Made by a program: the position numbers and the translations under genes. A stretch of DNA of 64,000 nt from Ruminococcus sp. (GTDB lineage Bacteria; Bacillota; Clostridia; Oscillospirales; Ruminococcaceae): assembly GCF_024692365.1 (NCBI RefSeq), contig NZ_JAILMR010000018.1, positions 1-64,000 of the forward strand, in the 5' to 3' direction. Under the pieces are notes generated by a model. That model searched no databases. It was not told the DNA's origin and was given only the letters and a program-made list of their open reading frames with translations. Below are positions 25,902-35,656 of this stretch, one piece after another. Each line of letters opens with the position of its first letter. The stretch's first letter is position 1.

Positions 25902-26453
25902 TCAGCAGGTGACGTATGATATCATCTCACATGCATAGGGCGAATCTGATTTTTCCCACGCTGCAATGATTCGCATCTCTTTCGCTTGACTTACGATACG
26001 CTCATCTAGGTCATCATATTTTGCATCCGGAACTATCTCAAACTCTATGCCGCTTCCGATTATTCCATTTTCGGAATAGGGGAGTATCCTTGTTCTGCCA
26101 GTGTATAATTCAGAATTCCAAAATTTGTATCCTGTTTCTATATCCTCGCTATCAGCCCAGCCGAATCCGAAAACATATCCGTCAATTTCGCATATTGCAT
26201 TTCTGGTGCTTTCACCACCGCCATCATCTTTGAGTTCGCCCTTTGAATATCTGACGATAAAAGTGTCGCCGACATCTGTGTTATGAATAGGTATTGTAAT
26301 AGTATACAGTCCTAAAGGATAAAGCTTAGTGCCATCATTGAGAGGATAGCCATCGAAATAGTCTGAACCATTTACAATATCAAACGCAACCGGTAAACCA
26401 TTCTTTAAGACCTCGATAAAACCGAAAGGTGTGCTGAATTTTATTGTGTTCAT
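25902..26453 (-). CDS. Hypothetical protein, 183 residues
   Basis: Begins MNTIKFSTPFGFIEVLKNG and is rich in beta strands, with EIDGYVFGFGWADSEDIETGYKFWNSELYTG in the middle (split here: EIDGYVFGFGWAD, then SEDIETGYKFWN). No signal peptide or membrane segment. RBS AGGAGAT precedes the ATG. The single-gene setting and acidic soluble character recall immunity-type proteins, but no family is recognised. Confidence 0.6.
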   Translation of the reverse strand: MNTIKFSTPFGFIEVLKNGLPVAFDIVNGSDYFDGYPLNDGTKLYPLGLYTITIPIHNTDVGDTFIVRYSKGELKDDGGGESTRNAICEIDGYVFGFGWADSEDIETGYKFWNSELYTGRTRILPYSENGIIGSGIEFEIVPDAKYDDLDERIVSQAKEMRIIAAWEKSDSPYACEMISYVTC

Positions 26454-26706
26454 TTTGATCTCCTATATATTATATATAGTATACCCGCCTGAATATATGA
26501 TAAAAATAAATAAGCGTAATGCAAATATATTGTTTTGATTTGTTTTGAAAATTATAGCACAAAACATTCTGTAAGTCAATAATAGAGCCGTTGTACGGCA
26601 TTTGATTTCTTCCGTACAACATCTGATTGTGTATGGGATATGATAAAAAGATAAAATTTTTGAATAAATAATATCCACTTTTTACACCAAATGTCCACGA
26701 TGTGTG

Positions 26707-26735
26707 TTGACCTATTGGGATAAATTTAGTATAAT
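26707..26735 (+). promoter_or_regulatory. Promoter of the xylanase gene
   Basis: TTGACC (26707-26712) and TATAAT (26730-26735), spacer 17 bp. The leader has two small hairpins (GTGCT..AGCAC near 26757 and TGATTGT..ACAATCA near 26780) before AAGGAGGAG. The AT-rich stretch 26454-26700 shows no gene. Confidence 0.75.
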
Positions 26736-26817
26736 TAAATAACAAAATGGGATAAGTGCTTATTTAATGAGCACGGGTTTTGATTGTTTTTAGACACAAT
26801 CAGAAGGAGGAGTTAAT

Positions 26818-28983
26818 ATGAAAATCAACACAAGTGTTAAAAAGCTGACATCCGCTTTTGCTGCGGGCGCTCTGCTTTTTTCACAGTCAGCATTCCTGTC
26901 TAATGTGACGATTGAGGCAAATGCTGCGAGTCTGTGTACTGCCAATGTGAATAAGACCTATCAGAAGATAGATGGCTTTGGCGGTATCAACCACGTTGAG
27001 TGGTACGGCGACCTGACTGATTCGGATCGTGCTATCGCTTTTGGAAACGGTAATGATCAGCTGGGCTGCACAATTCTGAGAGTATATGTAAACCCTGATA
27101 AAAACCAGTGGTACAAAGTTCTCCCGACAGCACAGTATGCTGCTAAGAGAGGTATCACCATTTTCGCTTCACCCTGGGAGCCGCCCGCAAGTCTGGCAGA
27201 AAACGGCTCTGCTTACGGCGGTAAGCTCCATCTTCCTAAAAGGAATTACGGAGCATACGCTCAGCACCTTAATGATTTCGGTAAATACATGAAGCAGAAC
27301 GGCGTTGATCTGTATGCTATCTCTGTACAGAACGAGCCGGACTACGCTAAGGAGTGGACAGCTTGGACACCGGACGAGACTACTGACTTCATCGCTAACT
27401 ACGGCGACCAGATAACCAGCACAAAGCTCATGTCGCCCGAATCATTCCAGTATGGCGCATATAACAACGGTAAGGACTACTACTCAAAGATCCTTAATAA
27501 CTCAAAGGCTTATGCAAACTGCGACATATTCGGAACTCACTTCTACGGCACACCCAGAAGTAAGATGGACTTCCCCGCACTTGAAAACTGCGGCAAGCAG
27601 CTGTGGATGACTGAAGTATATGTTCCTGACAGCAATGTCGATTCAAACAAATGGCCTGATAACCTGAAACAGGCTGTAAGCATTCATGATTCAATGGTCG
27701 TAGGCGGTATGCAGGCTTACGTTGTATGGCCTCTTCGTCGTAATTACAGCATCCTCCGTGAAGATACACACAAGATGTCAAAGCGTGGTTATGCTTTTGC
27801 ACAGTACTCTAAGTTCGTTCGTCCCGGCGATGTTCGTATAGATATCACCGAGCAGCCTGAATCTAACGTTTTTGTATCTGCATACAAGAACAATAAGAAT
27901 CAGGTAACTATCGTTGCTATAAATAACAGCAATTCAGGTTATTCACAGCAGTTCTCACTGAACGGCAAGACCATAATCGATGTTGACAGATGGCGTACAT
28001 CAAGCAGCGAGAGCCTGGCTAAGACCGACAATCTCACAATCGACAACGGCACAACTTTCTGGGCACAGCTTCCCGCACAGAGCGTTTCAACTTTCGTTTG
28101 TACTCTTAGCGGCGGCAGCACCGGCGATACCGGCAACACAGGATCTTCAGGTTCTTCCGAACTTGATTCCGACGGATACTACTTCCACGATACATTCGAG
28201 GATGAAATAACTTGGCAGGCACACGGCAGCACAGAACTCCAGAAGTCCGGCAGAACACCTTACAAGGGTTCTGAGGCTGTGGTAGTTACTAACCGTACAA
28301 GCGCTTGGATGGGTGCAGAACGTACACTTCCTTCAGCAGTACAGAACGGTAAGGCATACAGCTTCTCTGTAAACGTTACTGAACTTGATGGTGATGATAC
28401 AGAAACTTTCTATCTCAAGCTGAACTATACTGATTCTAGCGGAACAGCACACTATTCTACAATTGCAGAGGGTGTTTGCCCCAAGGGCAAGTATCTGCAG
28501 CTCAGCAATACAAACTACACTATCCCTTCTGATGCAGTTAATCCTGTTATCTATGTAGAAACTAAGGATACCACTTCAAACTTCTACATTGATGAAGCTA
28601 TCTGCGCACCTGCAGGCAAGAGTCTTCCCGGTGCAGGTATCCCTGAGATACCTCAGACTAATACCAACACCAACACTAACACTCAGACACCTACCAATGA
28701 TACTTATCCTAAGAGTATCCAGGTAAACTACAGTGCTCAGTATCATCAGATCCAGTTCACATGGAGCCCTGTTCAGAATGCTCAGAACTACGGTATAGCT
28801 GTTTATCTGGCAGGCAAGTGGAGAATCCAGACCCAGTCTATCTCCGGTTCGTCTACCTCTTATGTAACTCCCAAGAACCTGACACCCGGCATGAGCTACA
28901 AGGTAGCAATTGCTGCTAAGGTTAACGGTACATGGGATGTAAACAACGCAATCAAGAATGCAGTTATCGTAACTGTTGTTTAA
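26818..28983 (+). CDS. Secreted GH30 xylanase with CBM22-like and CBM37-like modules
   Basis: The 721-residue protein has a signal peptide (about 1-37, ANAAS cleavage region) and a GH30 domain (about 40-425). The latter has the acid/base Glu173 in VQNEPDY and the nucleophile Glu266 in LWMTEVYV. WPLRRNYS keeps the Arg and Tyr that contact glucuronic acid in subfamily 8 glucuronoxylanases, so a GlcA-dependent mode is likely. A Gly/Ser/Thr linker leads to a CBM22-like module (about 455-600), an Asn/Thr linker (TNTNTNTQTP), and a C-terminal CBM37-like module (YHQIQFTWSPVQNAQNYGIA). CBM37 is typical of R. albus and binds plant cell walls and the cell surface. Confidence 0.93.
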   Translation: MKINTSVKKLTSAFAAGALLFSQSAFLSNVTIEANAASLCTANVNKTYQKIDGFGGINHVEWYGDLTDSDRAIAFGNGNDQLGCTILRVYVNPDKNQWYKVLPTAQYAAKRGITIFASPWEPPASLAENGSAYGGKLHLPKRNYGAYAQHLNDFGKYMKQNGVDLYAISVQNEPDYAKEWTAWTPDETTDFIANYGDQITSTKLMSPESFQYGAYNNGKDYYSKILNNSKAYANCDIFGTHFYGTPRSKMDFPALENCGKQLWMTEVYVPDSNVDSNKWPDNLKQAVSIHDSMVVGGMQAYVVWPLRRNYSILREDTHKMSKRGYAFAQYSKFVRPGDVRIDITEQPESNVFVSAYKNNKNQVTIVAINNSNSGYSQQFSLNGKTIIDVDRWRTSSSESLAKTDNLTIDNGTTFWAQLPAQSVSTFVCTLSGGSTGDTGNTGSSGSSELDSDGYYFHDTFEDEITWQAHGSTELQKSGRTPYKGSEAVVVTNRTSAWMGAERTLPSAVQNGKAYSFSVNVTELDGDDTETFYLKLNYTDSSGTAHYSTIAEGVCPKGKYLQLSNTNYTIPSDAVNPVIYVETKDTTSNFYIDEAICAPAGKSLPGAGIPEIPQTNTNTNTNTQTPTNDTYPKSIQVNYSAQYHQIQFTWSPVQNAQNYGIAVYLAGKWRIQTQSISGSSTSYVTPKNLTPGMSYKVAIAAKVNGTWDVNNAIKNAVIVTVV

Positions 28984-29017
28984 TTTGATCGCTCCCTTGA
29001 ATTAAATAGAAAAATAA

Positions 29018-29131
29018 AGAAGAAAGAATAACGAGTAAAGTGTTATCCCATTTTGTTCAAGGTTATTCTTTCTTCTGATTTATAGGAAAAAAACGGGAAG
29101 AACGCTTTGTTGTGAAGGTCTTCCCGTTTCT
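29018..29131. terminator. Two terminator hairpins between convergent genes
   Basis: AGAAGAAAGAATAAC pairs with GTTATTCTTTCTTCT (29018-29077). Then AAACGGGAAG pairs with CTTCCCGTTT followed by CTTTTTATT (about 29088-29131). They serve the xylanase gene and the convergent regulator. Confidence 0.75.
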
Positions 29132-29133
29132 TT

Positions 29134-31293
29134 TTATTGTTTTGTATATGACCACATGGTACGGTATTTCAGCACAGTGTAGCCGCTGACCTGCTGGAAT
29201 TGACGCAAAAAGTATTTCAGGTCTTTATAACCGCATTTTTCGGCTATCTCTGCATTTGACAGGTTCGACATTGTGATATAATATCTTGCCGCTGCTATCC
29301 TCGCGTTTATGCAGTCATCGTGAAGAGTGAACCCGTAGCATTTGCGGAAAATCGTGCGTAGGTAGCCTGCACTTCCGTTAAAGCGCGAATAGATATCCTC
29401 GGAATCAAAGGTGATCTGAGGGTCATTATAAAACTGGGTTCGCAGTTTGTTGAGCTTCTGATAGTGGGGTTTTGTGCGTCTTGCTGAAAACATATCTGTC
29501 ATTTCAGCCATTTTAGCAAAACATTTCGCTTTGACCTGCATATAATCATCGTCATCGCAGGGAACAGCTGCGCATACATAAGAATCAAGACCGTTGATCT
29601 TCATGTACGCTGTATGGTGAAGCAGAACTGCGGACAGCTGTTTTGTGAGAACATCTATATCTGGGATATCCCTCATAAAACAGAAGAAAGTATCATCGTT
29701 GATCTTTCCGCAGATGTGATTACCGCTGAATTCACGCACAGCATCGGCTGCATCAAGTACGGAATTGATCTGTTCGTTCTGTGAAGCGCTATAGGGATAG
29801 GTTCGGATTGTACCTATCCTGAGTGCAACCAGGCAGAGATTATTTTTATCGGCGTTGCGGTATACTTTTCTAAGACCGTTCTCGTTCAGCATACCCGTGA
29901 GAGGTTCGCGTTCCTCGGAGATATCCTGACACTGGAGATAGAATTTTATATCGTTCTTCATGCGGAGAAATTCCAGGCAGTTAGCTACTGTCTTCAACCA
30001 ATTGCGGAAGAAATGGTCGAAAGTGTCGGGTCCGCGGAAACTCAGCGCAACGTAGCCTAACTCTCTGTCGGAAAAGAATAATGGACAGAAATAATAGGGT
30101 GCGGCATCATTGCGGAAAACGGCTGAGATATTGTGTTTGTGGAACACGAAAGGTTCTTCATCGTGAAGCAGATTGTAGCCCACCATGTTTGACGAATTCG
30201 GAGAAGCGTCGTACCAGTTTTCGTAAAGGCACATATACAGCTTGTCAGCATCGCGTATCAGCGAACTGAATTCGTGAATTTTTTTTACAAATTCGGCGAT
30301 GTTCCTGCATTCAATCAGGCTGAGTTCAAGCTGATTGAAAAGGTCGAGAAAATCGTATCTGTTCTTGTACTGGGCTGTCTTGAAGTCGGAACGTATATCG
30401 GTTATTCTGGCTTTGCATGGGCAGGTGTTGCCACAGATTATCTGACCTCTTGGAGTTTCATTCAAAAAACTGTGAGCTTTTATACCTGTCTTTTCCGTAA
30501 GAAGTTCCATCGCCATTATGCCGAGGGCGTATCTGTTGCGCTGAAAAGTTGTCAGCAGAGGTACATGGCGGTACCTGTCACGGATATATTCATAACCGAT
30601 AACGGACATTTTTTCGTTTATGTCGATATTGCATTCAAGAAACTCATCAAGCAGACCATACGCCATATAGTCGTTGCAGCAAATGAGTGCCTGCGGGTAG
30701 GGGAGTTCTCCGCTGATATATCTTTTGGCATGGGCATGACCCGATATCATCCAGAAATCGCCAAAGAATACTTTGTTTTCATCAAAGGGTATTCCGTGCT
30801 TTTCGAGTGAACGTCTGTATCCTTCGACCCTTTTATGTGAAACCGGCATATCATGAAAACCCGTAAGAATATGGATATCGGTAAAACCGTGGATATCCAT
30901 GAGATGGTCGCAGATATCCTCGATATCTGTCTCGTCGCAGGTGTTGATGTAATGCAGGGCAGGAAGCGAAAAATCTTGAAGTTCGGTACCAACAGCTACC
31001 ATCGGGAGATCTTTGTTCTGTAATTCTTCCAAAATGAATCGGCGCACATCGGTATTGTAAAGTGATTCCGACAGCAGGATAATCCCGTCATATTCATCAG
31101 AGCGGATAAGCGTATATATCTTATTTTCGGTCTTGAAGACCTCATCGGTTATTGCAGGATTGTAAATATTTGAAAGCACAGCTATATCAATATTCATGGA
31201 CTGTGCTTTTTTTATGATACCTCTGAGTATCTCACGCTGTTCAGTATCGGCGGCATTCGCGGCAATTACTCCGAATAGCTTACGTTTTTTCAA
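29134..31293 (-). CDS. LacI-type sensor with degenerate GGDEF and AraC output
   Basis: The 719-residue protein begins KKRKLFGVIAANAADTEQ and has a periplasmic-binding-like LacI/GalR ligand domain (about 5-290; PQALICCNDYMAYGL). A GAF-like region follows. Next comes a GGDEF-like domain (EREPLTGMLNENGL; signature replaced by GKINDDTF), and last an AraC-type double HTH (NAEIAEKCGYKDLKYFLRQF). There is no LacI-type N-terminal HTH. Start: TTG at 31293 with AGGAGGTGA upstream; the frame extends 20 codons further without an SD. It is convergent to the xylanase gene and may sense a sugar and control it. Confidence 0.85.
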   Translation of the reverse strand: MKKRKLFGVIAANAADTEQREILRGIIKKAQSMNIDIAVLSNIYNPAITDEVFKTENKIYTLIRSDEYDGIILLSESLYNTDVRRFILEELQNKDLPMVAVGTELQDFSLPALHYINTCDETDIEDICDHLMDIHGFTDIHILTGFHDMPVSHKRVEGYRRSLEKHGIPFDENKVFFGDFWMISGHAHAKRYISGELPYPQALICCNDYMAYGLLDEFLECNIDINEKMSVIGYEYIRDRYRHVPLLTTFQRNRYALGIMAMELLTEKTGIKAHSFLNETPRGQIICGNTCPCKARITDIRSDFKTAQYKNRYDFLDLFNQLELSLIECRNIAEFVKKIHEFSSLIRDADKLYMCLYENWYDASPNSSNMVGYNLLHDEEPFVFHKHNISAVFRNDAAPYYFCPLFFSDRELGYVALSFRGPDTFDHFFRNWLKTVANCLEFLRMKNDIKFYLQCQDISEEREPLTGMLNENGLRKVYRNADKNNLCLVALRIGTIRTYPYSASQNEQINSVLDAADAVREFSGNHICGKINDDTFFCFMRDIPDIDVLTKQLSAVLLHHTAYMKINGLDSYVCAAVPCDDDDYMQVKAKCFAKMAEMTDMFSARRTKPHYQKLNKLRTQFYNDPQITFDSEDIYSRFNGSAGYLRTIFRKCYGFTLHDDCINARIAAARYYITMSNLSNAEIAEKCGYKDLKYFLRQFQQVSGYTVLKYRTMWSYTKQ

Positions 31294-31341
31294 GAATCTC
31301 ACCTCCTGCGTTTCATCAAATAACGCCGTATCTTTCTCTAC

Positions 31342-31370
31342 ATTATACAACATTTGTCAAAAAAAAGCAA
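31342..31370 (-). promoter_or_regulatory. Promoter of the AraC-type regulator
   Basis: On the minus strand, TTGCTT (31365-31370) and TATAAT (31342-31347) are 17 bp apart. Confidence 0.7.
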
Positions 31371-31411
31371 TACGAGGGAGTTAAGTGTCGGTAAAAATAA
31401 ATACATTTTTA

Positions 31412-31440
31412 TTGACATTTTAAATAATTGATGGTACAAT
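31412..31440 (+). promoter_or_regulatory. Promoter of a small gene
   Basis: TTGACA (31412-31417) and TACAAT (31435-31440), spacer 17 bp. Confidence 0.75.
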
Positions 31441-31478
31441 CGTTAATAAGCATTGGCGTGAGAAAAGGAGATGTCAAA

Positions 31479-31766
31479 ATGATAAGATTACTTTTTTATG
31501 ATTACGGCTGCGGCGATCTTTATGTCGAGAGAGAACTTGGTATAAAAGAAGATGTTGAAGTTGAAGATTTTCTTATAAAAAATATCGAAGGACTTGAATT
31601 CGAAGCGCATGATTATCTATGGGATCTGGCTGACAATTTATTACTCTGGTTTTCGGCTGAAGATGAGGAAAAATGCGTACAGCAGATTCGTGAATTACTT
31701 GACGCGCATATGTCAAGTGAAACGAAAATGAAATATTCTGTTGAGATAACAGATGAGATGATATAA
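31479..31766 (+). CDS. Small acidic hypothetical protein
   Basis: The 95-residue product starts MIRLLFYDYGCGDLYVE. It is acidic, with an alpha/beta pattern and no membrane segment. The ATG at 31479 was chosen for its AAGGAGAT site; an upstream in-frame ATG at 31428 falls inside the promoter. Monocistronic. No family recognised. Confidence 0.65.
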   Translation: MIRLLFYDYGCGDLYVERELGIKEDVEVEDFLIKNIEGLEFEAHDYLWDLADNLLLWFSAEDEEKCVQQIRELLDAHMSSETKMKYSVEITDEMI

Positions 31767-31771
31767 TGACA

Positions 31772-31803
31772 AAGCCCCTTGGATTATTGATCCATGGGGC
31801 TTA
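31772..31803. terminator. Terminator hairpin between convergent genes
   Basis: AAGCCCC-TTGGAT pairs with ATCCAT-GGGGCTT (31772-31803). Confidence 0.75.
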
Positions 31804-31833
31804 AATTATGTTTGGCTATAACTGTGTGATGGT

Positions 31834-32394
31834 TTAATCTCTGTGCAGACGCATCTTATTTTTAGCGATTGCGCGGTGGTAAACTGTGCAGGTGAAGAAT
31901 CCTGTCAGCGTACCGAGTATTATTCCGCAAATGACATCGCTAGGGTAATGTACTCCGACGTATAGTCTGGAAAGTGAGATCAGAAGTGCGAAGATAAGGA
32001 CGGGTATGCCGATTTTTCTCGGAGCTTCACGGAATATCACGGTGCTCATGCAAAATCCACCTGAGGCGTGACCAGATGGGAACGACCAGTCATTCTGTTT
32101 ACCTACCATGAGTTTCAGATCGTCTATGACTTCATATGGGCGTACACGCGCAATGATGTTTTTCAGTATGACGTTGCATATCAGCGTGTTAAAGACAAGA
32201 GCAGCCGCACACAAAAATCCTAGTTTTCTGGTCTTTGGGATTATCATAAGTATCAGCGCTGCTGCGATAAGAATTGCACCGCCGTTGGCAGAGTAAGTTA
32301 TTCCTTTGACAATCGGTGTGAGTGCGTCGGTGCGGATGTTCTCCTGTATCCACAGCAGAAACTGTCCGTCCATTTCAATTACTTTTTCAAACAT
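31834..32394 (-). CDS. PAP2-family membrane phosphatase
   Basis: The 186-residue protein has about five membrane segments and all three phosphatase motifs: KNIIARVRP, WSFPSGHASG, and SRLYVGVHYPSDV. Members act on lipid phosphates such as undecaprenyl pyrophosphate or phosphatidylglycerophosphate at the outer membrane face; the substrate here is not resolved. RBS AGGAGGT lies upstream. It is monocistronic. Confidence 0.9.
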   Translation of the reverse strand: MFEKVIEMDGQFLLWIQENIRTDALTPIVKGITYSANGGAILIAAALILMIIPKTRKLGFLCAAALVFNTLICNVILKNIIARVRPYEVIDDLKLMVGKQNDWSFPSGHASGGFCMSTVIFREAPRKIGIPVLIFALLISLSRLYVGVHYPSDVICGIILGTLTGFFTCTVYHRAIAKNKMRLHRD

Positions 32395-32792
32395 CAGTAG
32401 GGTACCTCCTGAAATAAAAATGAAACAATATTATAATGATATTACTCTGTATAAAAATATTACAGGAGAATAATTCCAATATTTTATACGTGAATGTAAA
32501 AGCGCCTATCTTTTAACTGTGCAAAAAACTCTGATTTAATATTTTAGTAAAAGTAAGTTATTTTAATAAAATATTCAGGCGAAAAGTTAGAAATAAACAG
32601 GCTGATTTTCTAACAAAACAAGATCACGTTTAAATCCTACGTTCGACAGAAAAGAACTTGTAAAGTATAGCACATTTTTCTTTAAAAGTAAAGCCTCGGA
32701 GTTCAATGAAAATACCGCAGGAGCATTGCCCCCACGGTATTTTAAGCCCGATATCTCTCCAAAATTTTTACACGCGCAATATTCGACCAAGG
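32395..32792. other. Intergenic stretch with one terminator
   Basis: AT-rich and without a credible gene. At 32709-32743, AAAATACCG pairs with CGGTATTTT, a terminator-like hairpin for the minus-strand gene that ends at 32793. Confidence 0.5.
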
Positions 32793-33083
32793 TCATATGT
32801 CCCACTCGGTGCTGACAGTATACCTTGCAGGGAAGCGAAGTTTTGAAATTGCGTGCATGAAAGCGATTGTGCCGTTGTACTTGAAGCTTACTATATCGAC
32901 CTTGCTCTTGTTTAATTTCTTTGTTGCAAGATCCCATGCGCCTATTTCGCTCAGTGCTTTCATGTATATCTCTGTTATGCCTTTGAGCTCATCTGTTTTT
33001 TCTGCGTGGATACGCAATTTTCCTCTCCTGAAACAGTCGGGTTCGACACTTGGGTGATTCATCATAAGTTCGTTTTTGTTCAT
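32793..33083 (-). CDS. Hypothetical protein, 96 residues
   Basis: Starts MNKNELMMNHPSVEPDCF and ends RFPARYTVSTEWDI. ATG at 33083 follows AGGAGATGATT; an earlier in-frame start at 33116 has no good SD. Mixed alpha/beta, basic, no membrane segment. No family recognised. Confidence 0.55.
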   Translation of the reverse strand: MNKNELMMNHPSVEPDCFRRGKLRIHAEKTDELKGITEIYMKALSEIGAWDLATKKLNKSKVDIVSFKYNGTIAFMHAISKLRFPARYTVSTEWDI

Positions 33084-33447
33084 ATAATCATCTCCTGTGA
33101 AACTCTCTTTCTCCATCTCGACGTACTAAAATTTTCGGTTCACAATTATACTTTTTTACTCTTCGCTTCTTTCGTTTGACTATTTTAGCACAAAAAATTG
33201 TCTTCGTCAAGAGTTACAACTTATTTTTGTTGATTTAGACAAATGTGCTAAATTAACATTCGAGATTTTGGGTACATTAAGCTTTATTTGAGTGCGAAAA
33301 CAGCAGAAAAATCCCGAAAGAAAGCTGTTTGAAAATTACAAGGTATATTTTGCGGACAGATTATCTGTGTATGTGAAAATCAACATTCTTTATTGCTAAA
33401 AGTTGCGCTATAATTGTTTTATATTTTTTGATATTCATAGATTGTTG
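33084..33447. other. AT-rich intergenic stretch
   Basis: No gene or RNA recognised; it probably holds the promoter of the minus-strand gene and upstream sequence for the EAL gene. Confidence 0.4.
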
Positions 33448-33476
33448 TTGACATTATTGGGTTTTTCTGTTAAAAT
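33448..33476 (+). promoter_or_regulatory. Promoter of the EAL-beta-helix gene
   Basis: TTGACA (33448-33453) and TAAAAT (33471-33476), spacer 17 bp. Confidence 0.75.
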
Positions 33477-33519
33477 ATAATAAATCGTGAACAATGTGAG
33501 ACAAGGAAGGAGGGCGAGT

Positions 33520-35601
33520 ATGAACAAAAATGATATTGCTGCACTTGCGAAACTTTTCAGTGAGATGTCGGCGGTGCGAAGTGAGTCTGATCTTGAAAGT
33601 GTTATCGAGGAAGGCTTGGGCTGTTTCGGTGATAAGGATATTTCTAAGCTGAAAGTTGAGCTGTATCGGCTTGGAGTCAGACTTCTTACTGTTGATGCTG
33701 AAAACAGGGAAGCGCTGAGGACACGTCGTATCGCTTGTCTGACGGACGATGAAAAATCTGAGCTGCAAAAGGTCGAGGAGATAATCGACGGCAATTTGCT
33801 GAAATACTATTTTCAGCCCATAGTCAGTGCGCATGACGGCGAGATCTTTTCATATGAAGCGCTTATGCGTTCAGCCGCAGATCCTTCAATAACTCCTTTT
33901 CACATATTGAAATACGCAGGTCTCAGTGACAGGCTTGATGATATAGAAAAAGCCACATTTTTAAATGTACTAAAGATCATCGAACGTGAAAAAGACAAGC
34001 TTGGAAACAAGGCTGTGTTTATAAATAGTATACCCAATGTTCGTCTTGGTGAATCCGACGCGGATAAGATTTCTCAGCTTCTCAGCAAGAATTCGGATTC
34101 TGCCGTTGTGGAACTTACCGAAAGCGCTGAAGCTGACGAGGCACAGCTCAGCAGAATGAAAGACAGATACCGCAATATGAACATCAGGATAGCTGTTGAC
34201 GATTACGGTACGGGATATTCAAATGTGCGCAATCTGCTGAGATATACGCCCAATTTCGTGAAGATAGACCGCTCACTTCTGAGTGAGATAAACAGCGACC
34301 CACGAAAGAGACATTTTGTCCGTGATATAATCGAATTCTGTCACGATAATAACATACTTGCCCTTGCGGAGGGCGTTGAAACCGGGCTTGAACTGAAAAC
34401 GGTCATTCTCATGGGTGTTGACCTGATACAGGGTTATTACACCGCAAGACCATCACCGGAGCTGATAACTTCTATACCCTACGAGATAAAGCAGGAAATC
34501 AAGCGCTATCAGCAGCAGCGTCAGGACGGAAAGCTTACCCATGTTTACAGGGTAGAGGGTTCTGAGAGAGTACTGCTCGACAAGGTGAAAAAGCATGGTT
34601 ACAAGTGTATTCGCATACTGCCCACCGAGGAACGCGGCGATATCACTGTAGTGGGAAGTTCGGCGCTAAGTACGAATATCCACATCGAAATAGACAGCGG
34701 TTTCAAGGGTAGGCTTACTCTTGAAAGTGCTCATCTTTCCAACACAAAGAACCGTCCTTGCATTGAGATAGGCGAGAACTGTGAGGCAGAGATCTCTGTG
34801 TTCGGTGATTGTTTCCTGCATAACGGCGGAATTGTAGTTCCGGAGAGTTCTGAACTTACTTTTACAGGCGTAGGATCTCTGGTGATAGATGTTCATGATT
34901 CGTCCTTCTACGGCATCGGCGGACCTCTTGATATGCGACACGGCAGACTGAGTTTCAGTGCAAATGTCAAGTTCGTTATTGAGGCTTACGGACAGCAGGG
35001 CACCTGCATAGGTTCAGGACTTGGCGGTGAGATCGACATACATCAGGGCGTTTACGAAATAAAGATGAACTGTAACAACGGTGTTGTCATCGGTTCGCTT
35101 ACAGGAAACACCGATCTCGATATACGAAACTGCGGCATACAGGTCATCAGCACTTGCCTTAAAGGTGCGGTCATCGGCAGTCGCGATGCTGATGCTGAAC
35201 TTTTGCTTCACGGAATGAGTTTCAAGGGAATCGCCAGCGGCAAGGAAACTGTATGCGTAGGTTCTGTGGGCGGCAACGCGAATGTCACGATAGATAATTC
35301 CAATTTCGTTTCAGATGTTCGATCTGACGATCTGGCAGTGCTTGGTTCGCTTTACAAGGACAGCAATGTAAAGCTGCATAATATTTCGATGAATGTTGAT
35401 GCAGGCGGACAGAACGCATATATTATCGGCGGGACAAATGGCATAACCGATTTCGACTGCCGAAATGTCGATATAAAGATCAACCTGAATTCATCGTTTG
35501 ATAATATAACCTCGGCTGAGGGAGATAATTTCAAAGTCGGGGACGGCAGATATTTTATTGAGATAAACGGCGAGAAAAGGGAGATTATCCAGAATGTATA
35601 A
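33520..35601 (+). CDS. EAL c-di-GMP phosphodiesterase fused to a beta-helix domain
   Basis: The 693-residue protein has a short helical N-terminus (1-85) and an EAL domain (about 85-330) with YEALMR, VVELTES, VDDYGTGYSN, VKIDRSLL and ALAEGVETG, so it is likely active. Residues of about 370-690 are quite different: repeated strands such as GRLTLESAHLSN, GEIDIHQGVYEIKMN and ANVTIDNSNF, the spacing of a right-handed beta-helix as in Cthe_2159-like carbohydrate-binding domains. There is no signal peptide or membrane segment, so this normally extracellular fold would sit in the cytoplasm. ATG chosen for AAGGAGGG; a GTG at 33487 is in frame. Confidence 0.85.
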   Translation: MNKNDIAALAKLFSEMSAVRSESDLESVIEEGLGCFGDKDISKLKVELYRLGVRLLTVDAENREALRTRRIACLTDDEKSELQKVEEIIDGNLLKYYFQPIVSAHDGEIFSYEALMRSAADPSITPFHILKYAGLSDRLDDIEKATFLNVLKIIEREKDKLGNKAVFINSIPNVRLGESDADKISQLLSKNSDSAVVELTESAEADEAQLSRMKDRYRNMNIRIAVDDYGTGYSNVRNLLRYTPNFVKIDRSLLSEINSDPRKRHFVRDIIEFCHDNNILALAEGVETGLELKTVILMGVDLIQGYYTARPSPELITSIPYEIKQEIKRYQQQRQDGKLTHVYRVEGSERVLLDKVKKHGYKCIRILPTEERGDITVVGSSALSTNIHIEIDSGFKGRLTLESAHLSNTKNRPCIEIGENCEAEISVFGDCFLHNGGIVVPESSELTFTGVGSLVIDVHDSSFYGIGGPLDMRHGRLSFSANVKFVIEAYGQQGTCIGSGLGGEIDIHQGVYEIKMNCNNGVVIGSLTGNTDLDIRNCGIQVISTCLKGAVIGSRDADAELLLHGMSFKGIASGKETVCVGSVGGNANVTIDNSNFVSDVRSDDLAVLGSLYKDSNVKLHNISMNVDAGGQNAYIIGGTNGITDFDCRNVDIKINLNSSFDNITSAEGDNFKVGDGRYFIEINGEKREIIQNV

Positions 35602-35607
35602 AAAATC

Positions 35608-35638
35608 GCAGGAGAAGCACGGCGTTCTCCTGCTTTTT
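35608..35638 (+). terminator. Terminator between the EAL and DUF6572 genes
   Basis: GCAGGAGAA (35608-35616) pairs with TTCTCCTGC (35625-35633), then TTTTT. It is immediately followed by the RBS of the next gene, so some read-through is likely. Confidence 0.85.
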
Positions 35639-35656
35639 ATGAAAGGAGATATCTGA

